From Saprospiraceae bacterium (GTDB lineage Bacteria > Bacteroidota > Bacteroidia > Chitinophagales > Saprospiraceae), in NCBI GenBank assembly GCA_020631235.1, contig JAHDHQ010000019.1, forward strand, positions 22,013-86,012: DNA of 64,000 nucleotides, read 5' to 3'. The notes under the pieces were generated by a model. That model was not told the origin of the DNA and did no database searches. It saw nothing but the letters and a program-made list of their open reading frames with translations. The translations under genes were made by a program, and so were the position numbers. Below, one piece after another: positions 40,782-50,700 of this stretch. Each line of letters begins with the position of its first letter. The stretch's first letter is position 1.

Positions 40782-41414
40782 CTAAGTCTCTTTAATTTTA
40801 TATTTCCGCATGTAATAGTATATGTAGATGCCGCCTAAAACACCTGGGGCAAACCAATTTATAAGCGAAGGAAAGTATTCCATATTTACTAGAAATGCAC
40901 TTACAGCGGCAATGTAGGCACCCGACATTTTTGCAATATGATCTCTGAGAAACTGCTTTTTTCTTTTACTTGGGTGTAAAAATAAGTGCCAATCTTGGAT
41001 ACCAAAAAAGATAGATAAGAGCCCAAATACACACAAAATAATATTAATGACACCTTGTATCAATATTGGGTAAAAGACCATCAAACATCCGGTTAAAAAT
41101 AATAGACTTGCCATGATTTTATCCATAAAAAGATTAATGTCGTCTTGATTATACTTTAGGCTTCTTTTTCCGGCAATGGTGAAGTACAAACTAAAAATAC
41201 CGATAGACAATAAAAACGGACTGCTGTGATCAGGAAGCAGTGTTATTACAATAGCCAAAGGAAGGCTTGTTACCATGGTGATATAAAACAGTAAACCTGC
41301 TTTTTTGTGTAGAGTCGATCCTTTTCTCGTAAACATGGCTATAGATCCAGAAGCTAAAGCTACAAAGGCAAGAGCCACATGGGAATACAGTAAAATGGCA
41401 AATAGTGTTTTCAT
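40782..41414 (-). CDS. DUF2306-like multi-pass membrane protein
   Basis: 210 aa with about six or seven hydrophobic helices. The start LYSHVALAFVALASGSIAMF and STLHKKAGLLFYITMVTSLP look like the DUF2306-type membrane proteins of Bacteroidota. Conserved histidines occur in the first helices (YSHVAL, LHKKAG) and could bind a cofactor, but that is not shown. It stands alone on the minus strand. Function unknown. Confidence 0.65.
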   Translation of the reverse strand: MKTLFAILLYSHVALAFVALASGSIAMFTRKGSTLHKKAGLLFYITMVTSLPLAIVITLLPDHSSPFLLSIGIFSLYFTIAGKRSLKYNQDDINLFMDKIMASLLFLTGCLMVFYPILIQGVINIILCVFGLLSIFFGIQDWHLFLHPSKRKKQFLRDHIAKMSGAYIAAVSAFLVNMEYFPSLINWFAPGVLGGIYIYYYMRKYKIKET

Positions 41415-41734
41415 TTATCATTGATTTTACCCAAAGAAAATGCTCTATTTTGTATATATCAACTTTGTGTGATTAGTAACAAAGGTTTGGGCTGGATGAC
41501 AAGAAAACGCTAGTCTTTATGGGTGTTTGGGACGAATGACAGGCTATAAGTTAGTTAGAATTAGTACTAATTACTGGAAAATGAGTTTAACGTATTGCCT
41601 GTGCATCGAAGCTTGTCGGGCAGGAGATTTAATATTGCCTAATTAGCAAAATATAGGCCATCAAAGACTAAATACTTTAGCCAACATTCATTAGAACAGC
41701 ATTTACAAGTATTTAAATCAATACTCGATTTTTG
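41415..41734. other. Intergenic region, no gene seen
   Basis: 320 bases between the DUF2306-like and pirin genes. Both strands have frequent stops and no credible ORF, tRNA or strong hairpin. A short imperfect palindrome CGAAGCTTGTCG lies at about 41608-41620 inside CCTG...CAGG flanks; it is too weak to name. Confidence 0.6.
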
Positions 41735-42697
41735 TTATAAGTTAACTTGATTAGGGTCGCCCATTTGTCCTGATCGATAAGCATTCATGCACCATTGTAT
41801 TTGTTCTTGATTATTCATGACAAATGGACCATAAGAGTAAACAACTTCATCTAAAGGTAATCCACCAAGAATGAGACATTCTCCACCACATTTGCTAAAT
41901 AAATTGATCAGTTCTTCTCCTCGTTCAAATAAAGCTATCTGATTAGATTTTAGTGTTTTTTTGCCTTCAAGTTCGAGCTCGCCATTTATCATATAAACGA
42001 AAGCATTGTGTGTAGCATCCACAGGGATGTCTATTCTTCCATTTGCATTTATGTTAAGGTGGTAATAGAATGCTGGGGATAACGTTTTTATGGAAGACTT
42101 TTGGCCGAAAAGATCACCTAAAATTACTTTTATATTGTAGTCTGGTGTTTGTATATCTACCATATCTTTTTCTCCATGAACACTGGTTGAGGGATTATCA
42201 AACTTATGTGCTGATGGAGTGTTTAACCAGATTTGAAAGCCGTGATATTTGCCGCCTTTTTCGTATAGTTTTTGGCCTGTTTCTTCCATATGGATAGCTC
42301 CTCTTCCTGAGCTAAACATCATAAACTCTCCTTTGCCAATTTGGAAATCATAGTTTAGGCTGTCTTTGTGATGTCCATTACCTTCCAGAAAATAGGTTGT
42401 AGGAGTCACTCCGGCATGAGGGTGTGCATCTACTCTGAGCGGATCAATGCCTGGATCCATATCCACGGGACCAAATTCATCCAGCAGCACAAACGGCGAA
42501 ACATAATCATTTTGGTCACCAGCAAAGGCTCTTAAAATAGGTAGGGTACCTACTTTTGTACGATCAGCATTTAAAATACGATACACCTTTCTATTAGTTT
42601 TTTTACTAATCATTCCGCTATCTTGCGCAACAAGTTGTTTGCTGGCTAAACTTGCTCCTATAATGGCTGAACCGGTAATAAATTGTCTACGTTTCAT
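41735..42697 (-). CDS. Pirin-family cupin protein with Tat-like signal
   Basis: 320 aa. The N-terminus MKRRQFITGSAIIGASLASK has a twin-arginine export pattern, so it probably folds with its metal in the cytoplasm before export. The pirin N-terminal cupin contains DAHPHAGVTPTTYFLEGNG and AIHMEETGQK, giving the His-His-His-Glu metal site. A second cupin follows. Some pirins show quercetin dioxygenase activity; the role here is unknown, and an exported pirin is less usual than the cytoplasmic forms. Confidence 0.9.
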   Translation of the reverse strand: MKRRQFITGSAIIGASLASKQLVAQDSGMISKKTNRKVYRILNADRTKVGTLPILRAFAGDQNDYVSPFVLLDEFGPVDMDPGIDPLRVDAHPHAGVTPTTYFLEGNGHHKDSLNYDFQIGKGEFMMFSSGRGAIHMEETGQKLYEKGGKYHGFQIWLNTPSAHKFDNPSTSVHGEKDMVDIQTPDYNIKVILGDLFGQKSSIKTLSPAFYYHLNINANGRIDIPVDATHNAFVYMINGELELEGKKTLKSNQIALFERGEELINLFSKCGGECLILGGLPLDEVVYSYGPFVMNNQEQIQWCMNAYRSGQMGDPNQVNL

Positions 42698-42933
42698 AGC
42701 ATCAAATAATTTATGTTTACTTCCATTTAAAGCGGTGATTTACTTAACTACAACAATTTATTTCTTAATTGTTTTGCTCAAAATACCTATTTCTCTTGAA
42801 TGTGTCTAGCTGATTACTTTTAGTATTTCTTTATGGGTATTTTATATAGTTATATCTAACGAACTAATTTTTACCTTTTTGTGGGTTTGTTTTATGCGTT
42901 AATTCATCCCTTTGCAAATCTCAAACTTTGATT

Positions 42934-44196
42934 TTATTTTCGTTTAAAAGGTTTAATAATCAAGCGGAGAGACTGGTCATAAGTGATGTAATTCCACATC
43001 CAATTAATGAGGACAAATAATTTGTTTTTAAAGCCGATGAGGGAGCGAATGTGTACAAACAGCCATAGTATCCAGGCAAAAAATCCTTTGAACTTCATTT
43101 TAGGTAAATCGACTACAGCTTTATTTCTACCTATTGTTGCCATAGAACCTAAGTCGTTATATACAAAGTTGTTTTTAAGGTTTTTAGTCCAGGATTTTGC
43201 TAAATATTTTGCCTGCTGAATCGCAACTTGAGCTACTTGTGGATGGCCATGCGTGTAGGTATTATCACTAAGATAAGCTTGATCACCGAGCACATAAATG
43301 GAGGAATCTGTAAGGAGTTGTAAATGCCCATTCACTATTAATCGATTTCCTCTGGTATAACTTTCTTCACTGAGTCCTTGGACTTTATGGCAATGTACTC
43401 CAGCTGCCCAAATCACTTTAGAACAAGGAATAGTGGTGCCATCATTGATGACCACTTCATGACCATTGTATGCTTGTACTCTCTTATTTAAGATTACATT
43501 GACGCCTAGTTTTTTTAGGTATTTCAATGCCGTTTCTCCTGCTTCGGTAGACATACCTTTTAGCAATCCATCTCCAGCCTGAATTAAGTGTATATCTACT
43601 TCTTTATAGTCTATTTCTTTATATTCTTTGGGTAAAATATAGTGCTTCATTTCGGCTAATGCTCCTGCTAATTCTACGCCAGTAGGTCCTCCACCTACAA
43701 TAACCACATCGATGTACTTTTGTCGTGCATCATAATCTTCTTCCATTAGTGCTTTTTCAAAATCTTGCAGTATAGAGTTTCGCAGGTATAAAGATTCTGA
43801 GACGCTTTTTAGTGAGAATGCTTTTTCTTCTATTTCTTGATTTCCATAGAAATTCGTTTTAGTCCCCATGGCTAAAACTAATTTATCGTAATATATTTCG
43901 CCTTGATCGGTAAGAATCCGTTTTTCTTTTGTTTTTACTTCTTGTAATTCTGCTACCCGGATTACAATATTTTCGCAGTTTTGGAACGCCTTACGTAATG
44001 GAAAGCTGATGGAGGAAGGTTCTAAACCGGCCATAGCAACTTGGTAAAATAATGGCTGGAATTGGTGATAATTATTTTTATCTAGTAAAACTAATTGGAC
44101 TGGTTTATTTTGCAATTTTTTAGCTAGGGTAAATCCAGCAAAACCACCTCCAACGATAACTATTCTTTCGTGTTTAGAATCCGGTATATTTAGCAT
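42934..44196 (-). CDS. Type II NADH dehydrogenase (NDH-2)
   Basis: 420 aa. Two Rossmann folds are seen: FAD binding in RIVIVGGGFAGFTLAKKL and NADH binding in VVIVGGGPTGVELAGALAEM. The quinone-site region includes KVIWAAGVHCHKV and VLGDQAYL. The C-terminal amphipathic/hydrophobic part (FFAWILWLFVHIRSLIGF) attaches it to the membrane. It transfers electrons from NADH to menaquinone without proton pumping. Confidence 0.94.
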   Translation of the reverse strand: MLNIPDSKHERIVIVGGGFAGFTLAKKLQNKPVQLVLLDKNNYHQFQPLFYQVAMAGLEPSSISFPLRKAFQNCENIVIRVAELQEVKTKEKRILTDQGEIYYDKLVLAMGTKTNFYGNQEIEEKAFSLKSVSESLYLRNSILQDFEKALMEEDYDARQKYIDVVIVGGGPTGVELAGALAEMKHYILPKEYKEIDYKEVDIHLIQAGDGLLKGMSTEAGETALKYLKKLGVNVILNKRVQAYNGHEVVINDGTTIPCSKVIWAAGVHCHKVQGLSEESYTRGNRLIVNGHLQLLTDSSIYVLGDQAYLSDNTYTHGHPQVAQVAIQQAKYLAKSWTKNLKNNFVYNDLGSMATIGRNKAVVDLPKMKFKGFFAWILWLFVHIRSLIGFKNKLFVLINWMWNYITYDQSLRLIIKPFKRK

Positions 44197-44315
44197 ATAT
44201 ATAAATGTAGCGTAAATCAGAAAAATAGCAAAAGTGTCTTTACAAATAACACATTTTTTATTATTCGGTTCTTATGGTTATTTAGTCTTTTTGTAGTTTT
44301 CCTCAAAATATCTTT

Positions 44316-44960
44316 ATGTTACATGACTTGGCGCTTTTCCCGTTGAATTTGACGGTGTTTCCTGGGGAAAATTTAAACTTACATATCTTCGAACCACGAT
44401 ATAAAGAACTCATCCTTGATTGCAAATCGGAGGGAATACATTTCGGCATTCCTCCTTTTCTAAAGGATAGAGGTATGACTATCGGCACTGAAGTAATCTT
44501 AGTGAAGATAGAAAAGGTATATGATAATGGCAGTATGGATATACGTACAAAAGGTACAAGGTTATTTAGAATTCATGACTTTTTAAAAACGTATAAAAAT
44601 AAGTCATATAGCGGCGGAAAGATCGAATATTTAGATGTAGTTTATGAAGGTGATCCGACATTGAACAAAAAAATAATCCTCCATTTAGAAGAGCTGTTTA
44701 CTCTATTTAAAATCAACAAGCCTTTGCCTGTCTTAGATGAATATTTTAATACTTACAAGGTAGCTCATCATGTGGGTTTTACTTTAGAGCAAGAAAAGGA
44801 GTTTCTGCATTTGCTCAATGAATTTGATCGTCAATCAATGGTTTTAGAACAGTTAGAACTGTTTTTGCCTAAAGCAAGAGAAATGGAAGCAGTCCGTGCA
44901 AAAATTCAGATGAACGGTCACTTTAGGAATATCATTCCTCCGAATTTGATGGATGATTAG
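44316..44960 (+). CDS. LON-protease substrate-binding-domain protein
   Basis: 214 aa. It matches the N-terminal (LON/PUA-like) domain alone: LALFPLNLTVFPGENLNLHI, FEPRYKELILDCKSEGIHFG and GSMDIRTKGTRLFRI. There is no ATPase or protease domain, so it is a free-standing domain of the type found widely in Bacteroidota, perhaps a peptide- or protein-binding factor. Its stop overlaps the convergent PorV/PorQ-like gene by 4 bases. Confidence 0.88.
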   Translation: MLHDLALFPLNLTVFPGENLNLHIFEPRYKELILDCKSEGIHFGIPPFLKDRGMTIGTEVILVKIEKVYDNGSMDIRTKGTRLFRIHDFLKTYKNKSYSGGKIEYLDVVYEGDPTLNKKIILHLEELFTLFKINKPLPVLDEYFNTYKVAHHVGFTLEQEKEFLHLLNEFDRQSMVLEQLELFLPKAREMEAVRAKIQMNGHFRNIIPPNLMDD

Positions 44961-46039
44961 AAAGCTACCTTAGCAGATACAATGTGTGATACCAGAATTT
45001 CTGAAGTGTTTCCGAAATTGGCCAAAGCATAATCAATTTTTACTTTTCCAAGATTAACACCTATACCGACATTGGGCATAAAACTCAAGTCTGTATTTTC
45101 TGTATTTGCAGCATTAATTGTTCTTTGAAAATTTCCCAATCCAAATCGTAAAAAAGCCAAATCATTATAGCCCAGTTCGACGCCAAGCGCTGGATCCAAG
45201 GCAAAATTATTAGTCGATAAAACACCGGCTTCCGTTCCGTCACTACTAAATCTAGCATCTAGTTCCACTAAATAAGAAAATTTATCGATGTCTCCATGGA
45301 ATGCTCCGGCTAAGCTTACTTTAGGTAAAGCAATTTCTGTAGAGGAAACTGGCACTACATTTCCTGTGGCCTGAAATACAGCTTTTTCAGCATCGGTAAG
45401 GCTGAAGCTCCACGCATTTAATGTAGTCGTTATATCTCTAAGCATTAAACCAAGCGTAAATCGTTCCTTTTTGTACAATGCTCCGACATCAAAACCGATG
45501 CCCCATGCCCTACCAAAGGACCCAATCCTTCTATAAATCACTTTTGCGGTGGCGCCTACACTTAATCCATCTGGCCCCATATTCATAGCATAACTGGCTA
45601 AGAGTGCATAATCTGCAGCAGAAAACTCAGTCACATTATCATAATTTATGGTGCCATCAGGACCTATCAAATTTATGGTGTTAGGAATATTGTCTATACC
45701 CATTCTTATAATAGAAACCGAACCATATGAAGGGTTTTGCCAGTCACCCATTTTAGCCCCAAAACCAATATAATCATAATTAGCAATGCCTCCGAACCAT
45801 GAGGCATGCATGGCAGCTGCTTCAAAATCACTATCCATTCCGGCCAAGCCTGCAGGGTTCCAATATCCTGCTGTCACATCGTGTGTAGAAGCCGTAACCG
45901 AACCAGACATTCCATGGGCTCTAGCACCTACGCCAATGTTTAAAAATTCATTGACAAATTTAGGACTGTTTTGCGCAGAGGAATGAGTGGAGCAAAAAAG
46001 GGCAAAAAGTATGAAGAGGCATATATTTCTGATCATCAT
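44957..46039 (-). CDS. PorV/PorQ-family outer-membrane protein
   Basis: 360 aa. Signal peptide MMIRNICLFILFALFCSTHSSA. The N-terminal part FVNEFLNIGVGARAHGMSGS and STHDVTAGYWNPAGLAGM is the family signature, followed by a FadL-like beta barrel ending in ASAKVAF-type aromatic strand (SHIVSAKVAF). PorV shuttles T9SS cargo and PorQ binds metal/heme-related ligands; which one this is cannot be said. Its presence fits the several T9SS cargo genes here. Confidence 0.85.
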   Translation of the reverse strand: MMIRNICLFILFALFCSTHSSAQNSPKFVNEFLNIGVGARAHGMSGSVTASTHDVTAGYWNPAGLAGMDSDFEAAAMHASWFGGIANYDYIGFGAKMGDWQNPSYGSVSIIRMGIDNIPNTINLIGPDGTINYDNVTEFSAADYALLASYAMNMGPDGLSVGATAKVIYRRIGSFGRAWGIGFDVGALYKKERFTLGLMLRDITTTLNAWSFSLTDAEKAVFQATGNVVPVSSTEIALPKVSLAGAFHGDIDKFSYLVELDARFSSDGTEAGVLSTNNFALDPALGVELGYNDLAFLRFGLGNFQRTINAANTENTDLSFMPNVGIGVNLGKVKIDYALANFGNTSEILVSHIVSAKVAF

Positions 46040-46052
46040 AAAAGCTTATTGT

Positions 46053-46061
46053 ACAAAGATA
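46053..46061 (-). promoter_or_regulatory. Candidate -7 box (TATCTTTGT) for the PorV/PorQ-like gene
   Basis: Minus-strand TATCTTTGT 14 bases upstream of the ATG fits TAnnTTTG. The TTG element is not at the usual distance. Confidence 0.4.
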
Positions 46062-46158
46062 AGTATATTATCAAATATTATAATATGATTGAAGCTTAGC
46101 GTTAGTTTATTTGTAGATAAAACTTAGTTAGAACCAAAATATTGTTGCCAGATTCGAA

Positions 46159-47181
46159 TCAAATGTCAATATGGACAGATTCTTTTGAAACAACGCGATA
46201 AATGAGATCAAACCAAATGTCTTCCGTTTTCATTTTTGAAGTACCTAATCCCTTCGAATATTTATCAGCTTGAAGAAGATGGTTAAAGAATTGTTGGATT
46301 TCTTCATAGCTATAAGCATTAGCTGCGATTTTAAAGTCACGCGCAAATTTGGGGCTATACAAACCTACCTTTCTTGCAAATTCTACATCATTTAAGGACT
46401 GATAGGCTTTGGCTAATGCCACTTTTTGAAAATAGTTTGTGAGGCTTGCTAACTCTCTGACAAGTGGGTGTTCCTTTTCGTTTTCTGCAAAGTTCTTAAC
46501 GATGCTTAGTGCTTTATGTAGGTTTCTATTGGAAATAGCTGATTGTAATTCAAAGATATTGTAGTCTTTGCTCATACCTATTTGCTCATAGACTAAGTCT
46601 CCTTTAATCTCTCCTCCTTCCTCCACCATGAGGCACAGTTTATCCACTTCATTTACTATTTTACTTAAGTCTACACCTGTTTTACTAGCAATAATCATGG
46701 CTGATTTAGGGTGGATTTTTTTTCCTTTTGATCTAACATATTGTTCTATCCACCCTGGAACTTGATTATCATATAACTTTTTTGACTCGAAAAATAGGCT
46801 GTTTTTAGCTAATGTTTTAAACACCTTTTTTCGCTTATCTATGGACTTTTTATAGGATATGGCAAGGATGGTGTGAGTAGAAGGTTTTTCAAAATAGCTG
46901 AGCAATTTATCAAAGTCTCTCATGAATTGTGCTTCCTTGAGCAGTACAACTTTTCTTTCTGCCATCATGGGAAATTGTCTGGCATGATCGACTACCTGTT
47001 TAAATTCTACTTCTCTTCCATACAGTGCTACTTGGTTAAAAGCTTTTTCTGATTCTTGCAAGATCTCATTTTCGATGGCGTAAATGATTTGATCAATGTA
47101 ATGAGACTCTTCACCATATAGAAAATAAATGGGAGCTAGCTTGTTGTTTTTTATATCTGCAATTATCGATTGGTGATTCAA
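46159..47181 (-). CDS. holA: DNA polymerase III delta subunit (clamp-loader)
   Basis: 340 aa from a TTG start at 47181 (giving MNHQSIIADIKNNKLAPIYF after initiation), then LYGEESHYIDQIIYAI, the usual HolA N-terminus. Later parts include RKVVLLKEAQFMRD, VDKLCLMVEEGGEI and QSAISNRNLHKALSIV. The ORF-track start at 47277 adds 32 residues with no family match and lies upstream of a promoter box at 47200-47208, so it is unlikely to be translated. Delta opens the beta clamp for loading at primed sites. Confidence 0.9.
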   Translation of the reverse strand: MNHQSIIADIKNNKLAPIYFLYGEESHYIDQIIYAIENEILQESEKAFNQVALYGREVEFKQVVDHARQFPMMAERKVVLLKEAQFMRDFDKLLSYFEKPSTHTILAISYKKSIDKRKKVFKTLAKNSLFFESKKLYDNQVPGWIEQYVRSKGKKIHPKSAMIIASKTGVDLSKIVNEVDKLCLMVEEGGEIKGDLVYEQIGMSKDYNIFELQSAISNRNLHKALSIVKNFAENEKEHPLVRELASLTNYFQKVALAKAYQSLNDVEFARKVGLYSPKFARDFKIAANAYSYEEIQQFFNHLLQADKYSKGLGTSKMKTEDIWFDLIYRVVSKESVHIDI

Positions 47182-47199
47182 AGTAAGCTTGTGTTTTAT

Positions 47200-47208
47200 G
47201 CAAAGGTA
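47200..47208 (-). promoter_or_regulatory. Candidate -7 box (TACCTTTGC) for holA, supports the TTG start
   Basis: Minus-strand TACCTTTGC lies 19 bases upstream of the TTG codon at 47181 and downstream of the tracked ATG at 47277. If used, transcription begins inside the tracked N-terminus, so only the TTG start is possible. Confidence 0.5.
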
Positions 47209-47309
47209 CAGATTGGTGATGCATTTTTTATGATCTTGCATCACTTGATTATTTGTTTGGTTGTATGGACTTAGCACTCCGGACGAAATACTTTTTTTAT
47301 GGGTTGTCC

Positions 47310-47582
47310 CGATGTGGCGCGATGACCCCCGATGTACCCGATGAACCCCGATGAACCCCCGATGAACCCCCGATGAACCCCGATGAACCCCGATGAACCC
47401 CCGATGAACCGTGGGTTATCGTGGGTTATCGTGGGTTATCGGAGGTTATCGAAGATTTTGCCCAAATAAAAGTGAGCCAGTGCGGCCCCGATGAAACCCG
47501 ATGTCCCGTGGGTTATCGTGGGTTATCGTGGGTTATCGGAGGTTATCGAAGATTTTGCCTTAATAAAAGTGAGCCAGTGCGG
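47310..47582. repeat. Repeat locus A: CGATGAACCC / GGGTTATCG array
   Basis: The left part (47311-47410) has at least eight GATG(A/T)AMCC units at 10-11 base spacing. The right part holds GTGGGTTATC units. A 75-base block (GTGGGTTATCGTGG to GTGCGG) occurs twice, at 47411-47485 and 47508-47582, with two mismatches. The junction CGATGAACC-GTG-GGTTATCG (47402-47421) forms a hairpin with one bulged G. Left-array and right-array units are complementary in the same bulged way, so a long imperfect cruciform is possible. It lies between the holA promoter and the 3' end of the 1724-aa gene. Confidence 0.9.
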
Positions 47583-47651
47583 GGGTTGCATCTGGCTCTA
47601 ACTCAATGGTTCAAATTTAATTCATTACGATTTTTTACTGTTTTGGACCTT

Positions 47652-47697
47652 GTTCTCTAGTACGGCCCCGTACTAGAGAACTGGTCCCAACAGTTCT
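47652..47697. repeat. Nested palindromes after the 1724-aa gene
   Basis: GTTCTCTAGTACGG-CC-CCGTACTAGAGAAC is a perfect 14-bp inverted repeat (47652-47681). A second, AGAACTG-GTCCCAA-CAGTTCT (47677-47697), shares five bases with its right arm, so only one can form at a time. It lies 17 bases past the stop of the minus-strand gene. No T-run follows on the minus strand, so a classic intrinsic terminator is not supported. Confidence 0.85.
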
Positions 47698-47713
47698 TTA
47701 AAAACCGATTATT

Positions 47714-50700
47714 CTATTCGATGATGATCATCTTTTTTGTTGCTTTGTAATCTCCACTTTCTAATGTATAATACACTACGCCGTGCATGTTTAATTCATT
47801 TTGATTTATTGAAATAGTGTTTTCTCCTTGCGCGTACTCTCCTTGTATTTTTTTGAGTATTCTTCCTGTAACATCATGAAAGCTTATCGTTGCTTGGTCT
47901 TGACTAGGCAAAGAAAATCTAATCGTGGTCTGCTGCGCAAATGGATTTGGTTCGTTTTGAGCCAAGTTGTACATTTCTTGTTCAGCGGCTAAATTAACTT
48001 TAAAAATTTCAAGACTTTCTGTGTAGGCTTCTGCCTGAGTCAAAGTAGAGTTTATGCTAAGGTTATTTTCTCCATCTTGATATTCAGAGCCAGTAAATAT
48101 TAAGCTAAACAAGACTTCTTCTTCTGATGCTGTTATTGCTTGAAGTGTATTCCAACTTATTGTTGTGGTTTCTTTGTTTATCGCTCCAATAAACTCATCG
48201 GTCAATCCAATCGAACCAGGAACAACTGAGCTTAAATTTATCCCATCATGTACTAGTGTAAACTGAAAACCAGCTATCGCTTGGAAATTTTTAGCTGTAA
48301 TATCAAATACTATTTCCTCCTTTGTGTTGCCTTCTTTCTCAGTAATCAAAAAGTCTACAGATTTGTTTGATCGTGTATCGGCATCTTCATTGGCGTTTAA
48401 AATAACGCTGGCATTTACATCACCTATTTTAATCCCTATGAAATCCAAGAAATCTTCGTGTTGTTGTAGTTGCGCAATGCTTAAAATTTCATCAAAATTG
48501 TAAGGATTTGCCATGGATAAATTTTGATTTGCGTCGGCAAATCTCCAACTATCGTTATCAGGAAGTTCGTCATAAACTCCCAAGATGAGTTTTCTTAGTT
48601 CAGATAAATCAAAAGCCGTTATGGCTTGATCATTTGAAACATCAGCTGCGATCAATTTATATGGACTATCTAGACTAGAAACACCTAAGATATGTCTTTG
48701 TATAATCACGATATCTAGAGTACTTACACCATTTAGATAATCAATATCTTTCTCAGCTTCAATGGCATAAGAAACACCATTTAAATGATTATTAGTTAAA
48801 TACTGGCCATTATCATCAGTGCTTGCTGCCACTGGGTAGTCTGGTTGGTTTGAATTTACAGAAACGGATACATTTTCTATATCTTTCCCAAATTCAGTAG
48901 AGACTACACCACTAATTCTTGAACGATTAAACAATACATCATCACAATTATCATTGTTGTCTATCAAGTTGATATTGACCTTGCAAAAATCACTATTCCC
49001 GCATTCGTCCCATATGTATATTTCTACGGGAATTAAACCATCTGCCGAACTTTCCAAATCATCACAAGTCAATACTAATGATGTGCATTGTGTATTTTCA
49101 TCATAAGCTGGATTGCTATTATCAGGTATATCATCTGCTCCAAAGCTAAATCGCAAATCTTCTGCTACTGTACAATTATCAAAAGATCCTAAATCCATGT
49201 CACAAGCCCAAATCTCGAGTGCACCATTAGACATTAAAGCCGTACTAATATCCACACAATATGGAGTAGGTGCTTTTTTATCTTCTATAGTGAAGTAGCT
49301 AGTGCCACTGGTTACATTTCCACAACCATCACTTGCTTTCCAAACTACTCTGTGTTCATATTTAGAAGCTGGAAGATCTTCTGGTAATACTATTTCCATA
49401 GGCACACAAGAAGCGCTTGGTGGAATGTACAATTCATTGATAGGTGTGCCAAAGTTTTGATCGAATTGTGACACATAACTACTAAATTCATAATCAGTTG
49501 TCCAATCACTCCATAGATCTACAAACGCTTGCCATTTTATCCAATCACTCATACAGTCACCTGCAATATCACATCCAGTAGCAACCAATACTGCTTCTCC
49601 TTTTTTAGCTATACAATCATTATCAACAGCTATGCAAATAGTGTCTAATTTTAATTCAGGTCCTTCCTCATCAAAGAATTTCAATACTTGAGTGTGCTTA
49701 AAAGTACTATAACTTATATCATCATCTGTCCCAAATAAACCATCAGGACCTGCATCATCATCATATCTTTCTTCGATACAATAGTTTACTAAAGTCCAAT
49801 GATTTAGAACTTTAAAGCATGCTCCATCAGGATTTTCTGGACTGGTGCCTTCCTCGAAAAAGAAGGTATCACTTATTAAGTTTAATCCGATTAAATCACA
49901 AGTTTCGGCAGGCCAAGAAGGCTCTTCATGTTGGTAAGTTTCACATACAATTTCCTCATCATCAGGCCAATCTATAAAATTAGCACAATACGGTTGTTCT
50001 TCGTCAACACATCCTTTAAATACATATTCTGATGCTCCGGTCGCTTCATCAAATGTTTCTAAAGGTCCACCTGGCCAAGTTGGATCCCAGCAAGATTCCC
50101 ATTCAACCGTGATTAATTGTTCGCATTCCACTCCAAACCATTCTATCACTTCACCTGTGAGACTATCTCTTGAAAGTGCAACATCAAATGTTCTTCTAAT
50201 GACTCCTTCATTACATACTTCATCAAATCCACCTAAATAAGCATCATTTTTAATGGCAACATCTAACATTTCGCAATTACCAGCTGCAAAAGCAGCACCT
50301 GATTTACTCAAATCATCTGGATCCCAACCACAACAAATGGTAATATCTGGCGGACAAACGATATTAGGCACCTTGTCTTCTACCCTGATATTTATCCATG
50401 TATCGGTGTGATTATCATCTGCTGTATTAGGAATCATATCCGAACCACTGTCCCAAATTCTCAATATAACTTTATGAATTCCATAGGCTATAGCTAGCCC
50501 AGTGGTAGCATCCACGCCAGTGCTGTCTAAATCCATGCAACAAAAAGTCACATAATCTCCATTGTCATTATCATTATTATTATCATCAGTGTCGAAGTTA
50601 TTATTAAACGTTAGATTATTATTGTAGCCATTATTACCTTCATTAAAGCAAGTAGGGGCTCCAGCAACTCTTCTGACTTCAAACCTCACTGGCCCACAAT

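Noticed and set aside
47421-47660. Plus-strand ORF in repeat locus A
   Set aside because: It is made of repeat DNA plus unrelated flank, has no signal, family or ribosome site, and lies in a region best explained by hairpin repeats.
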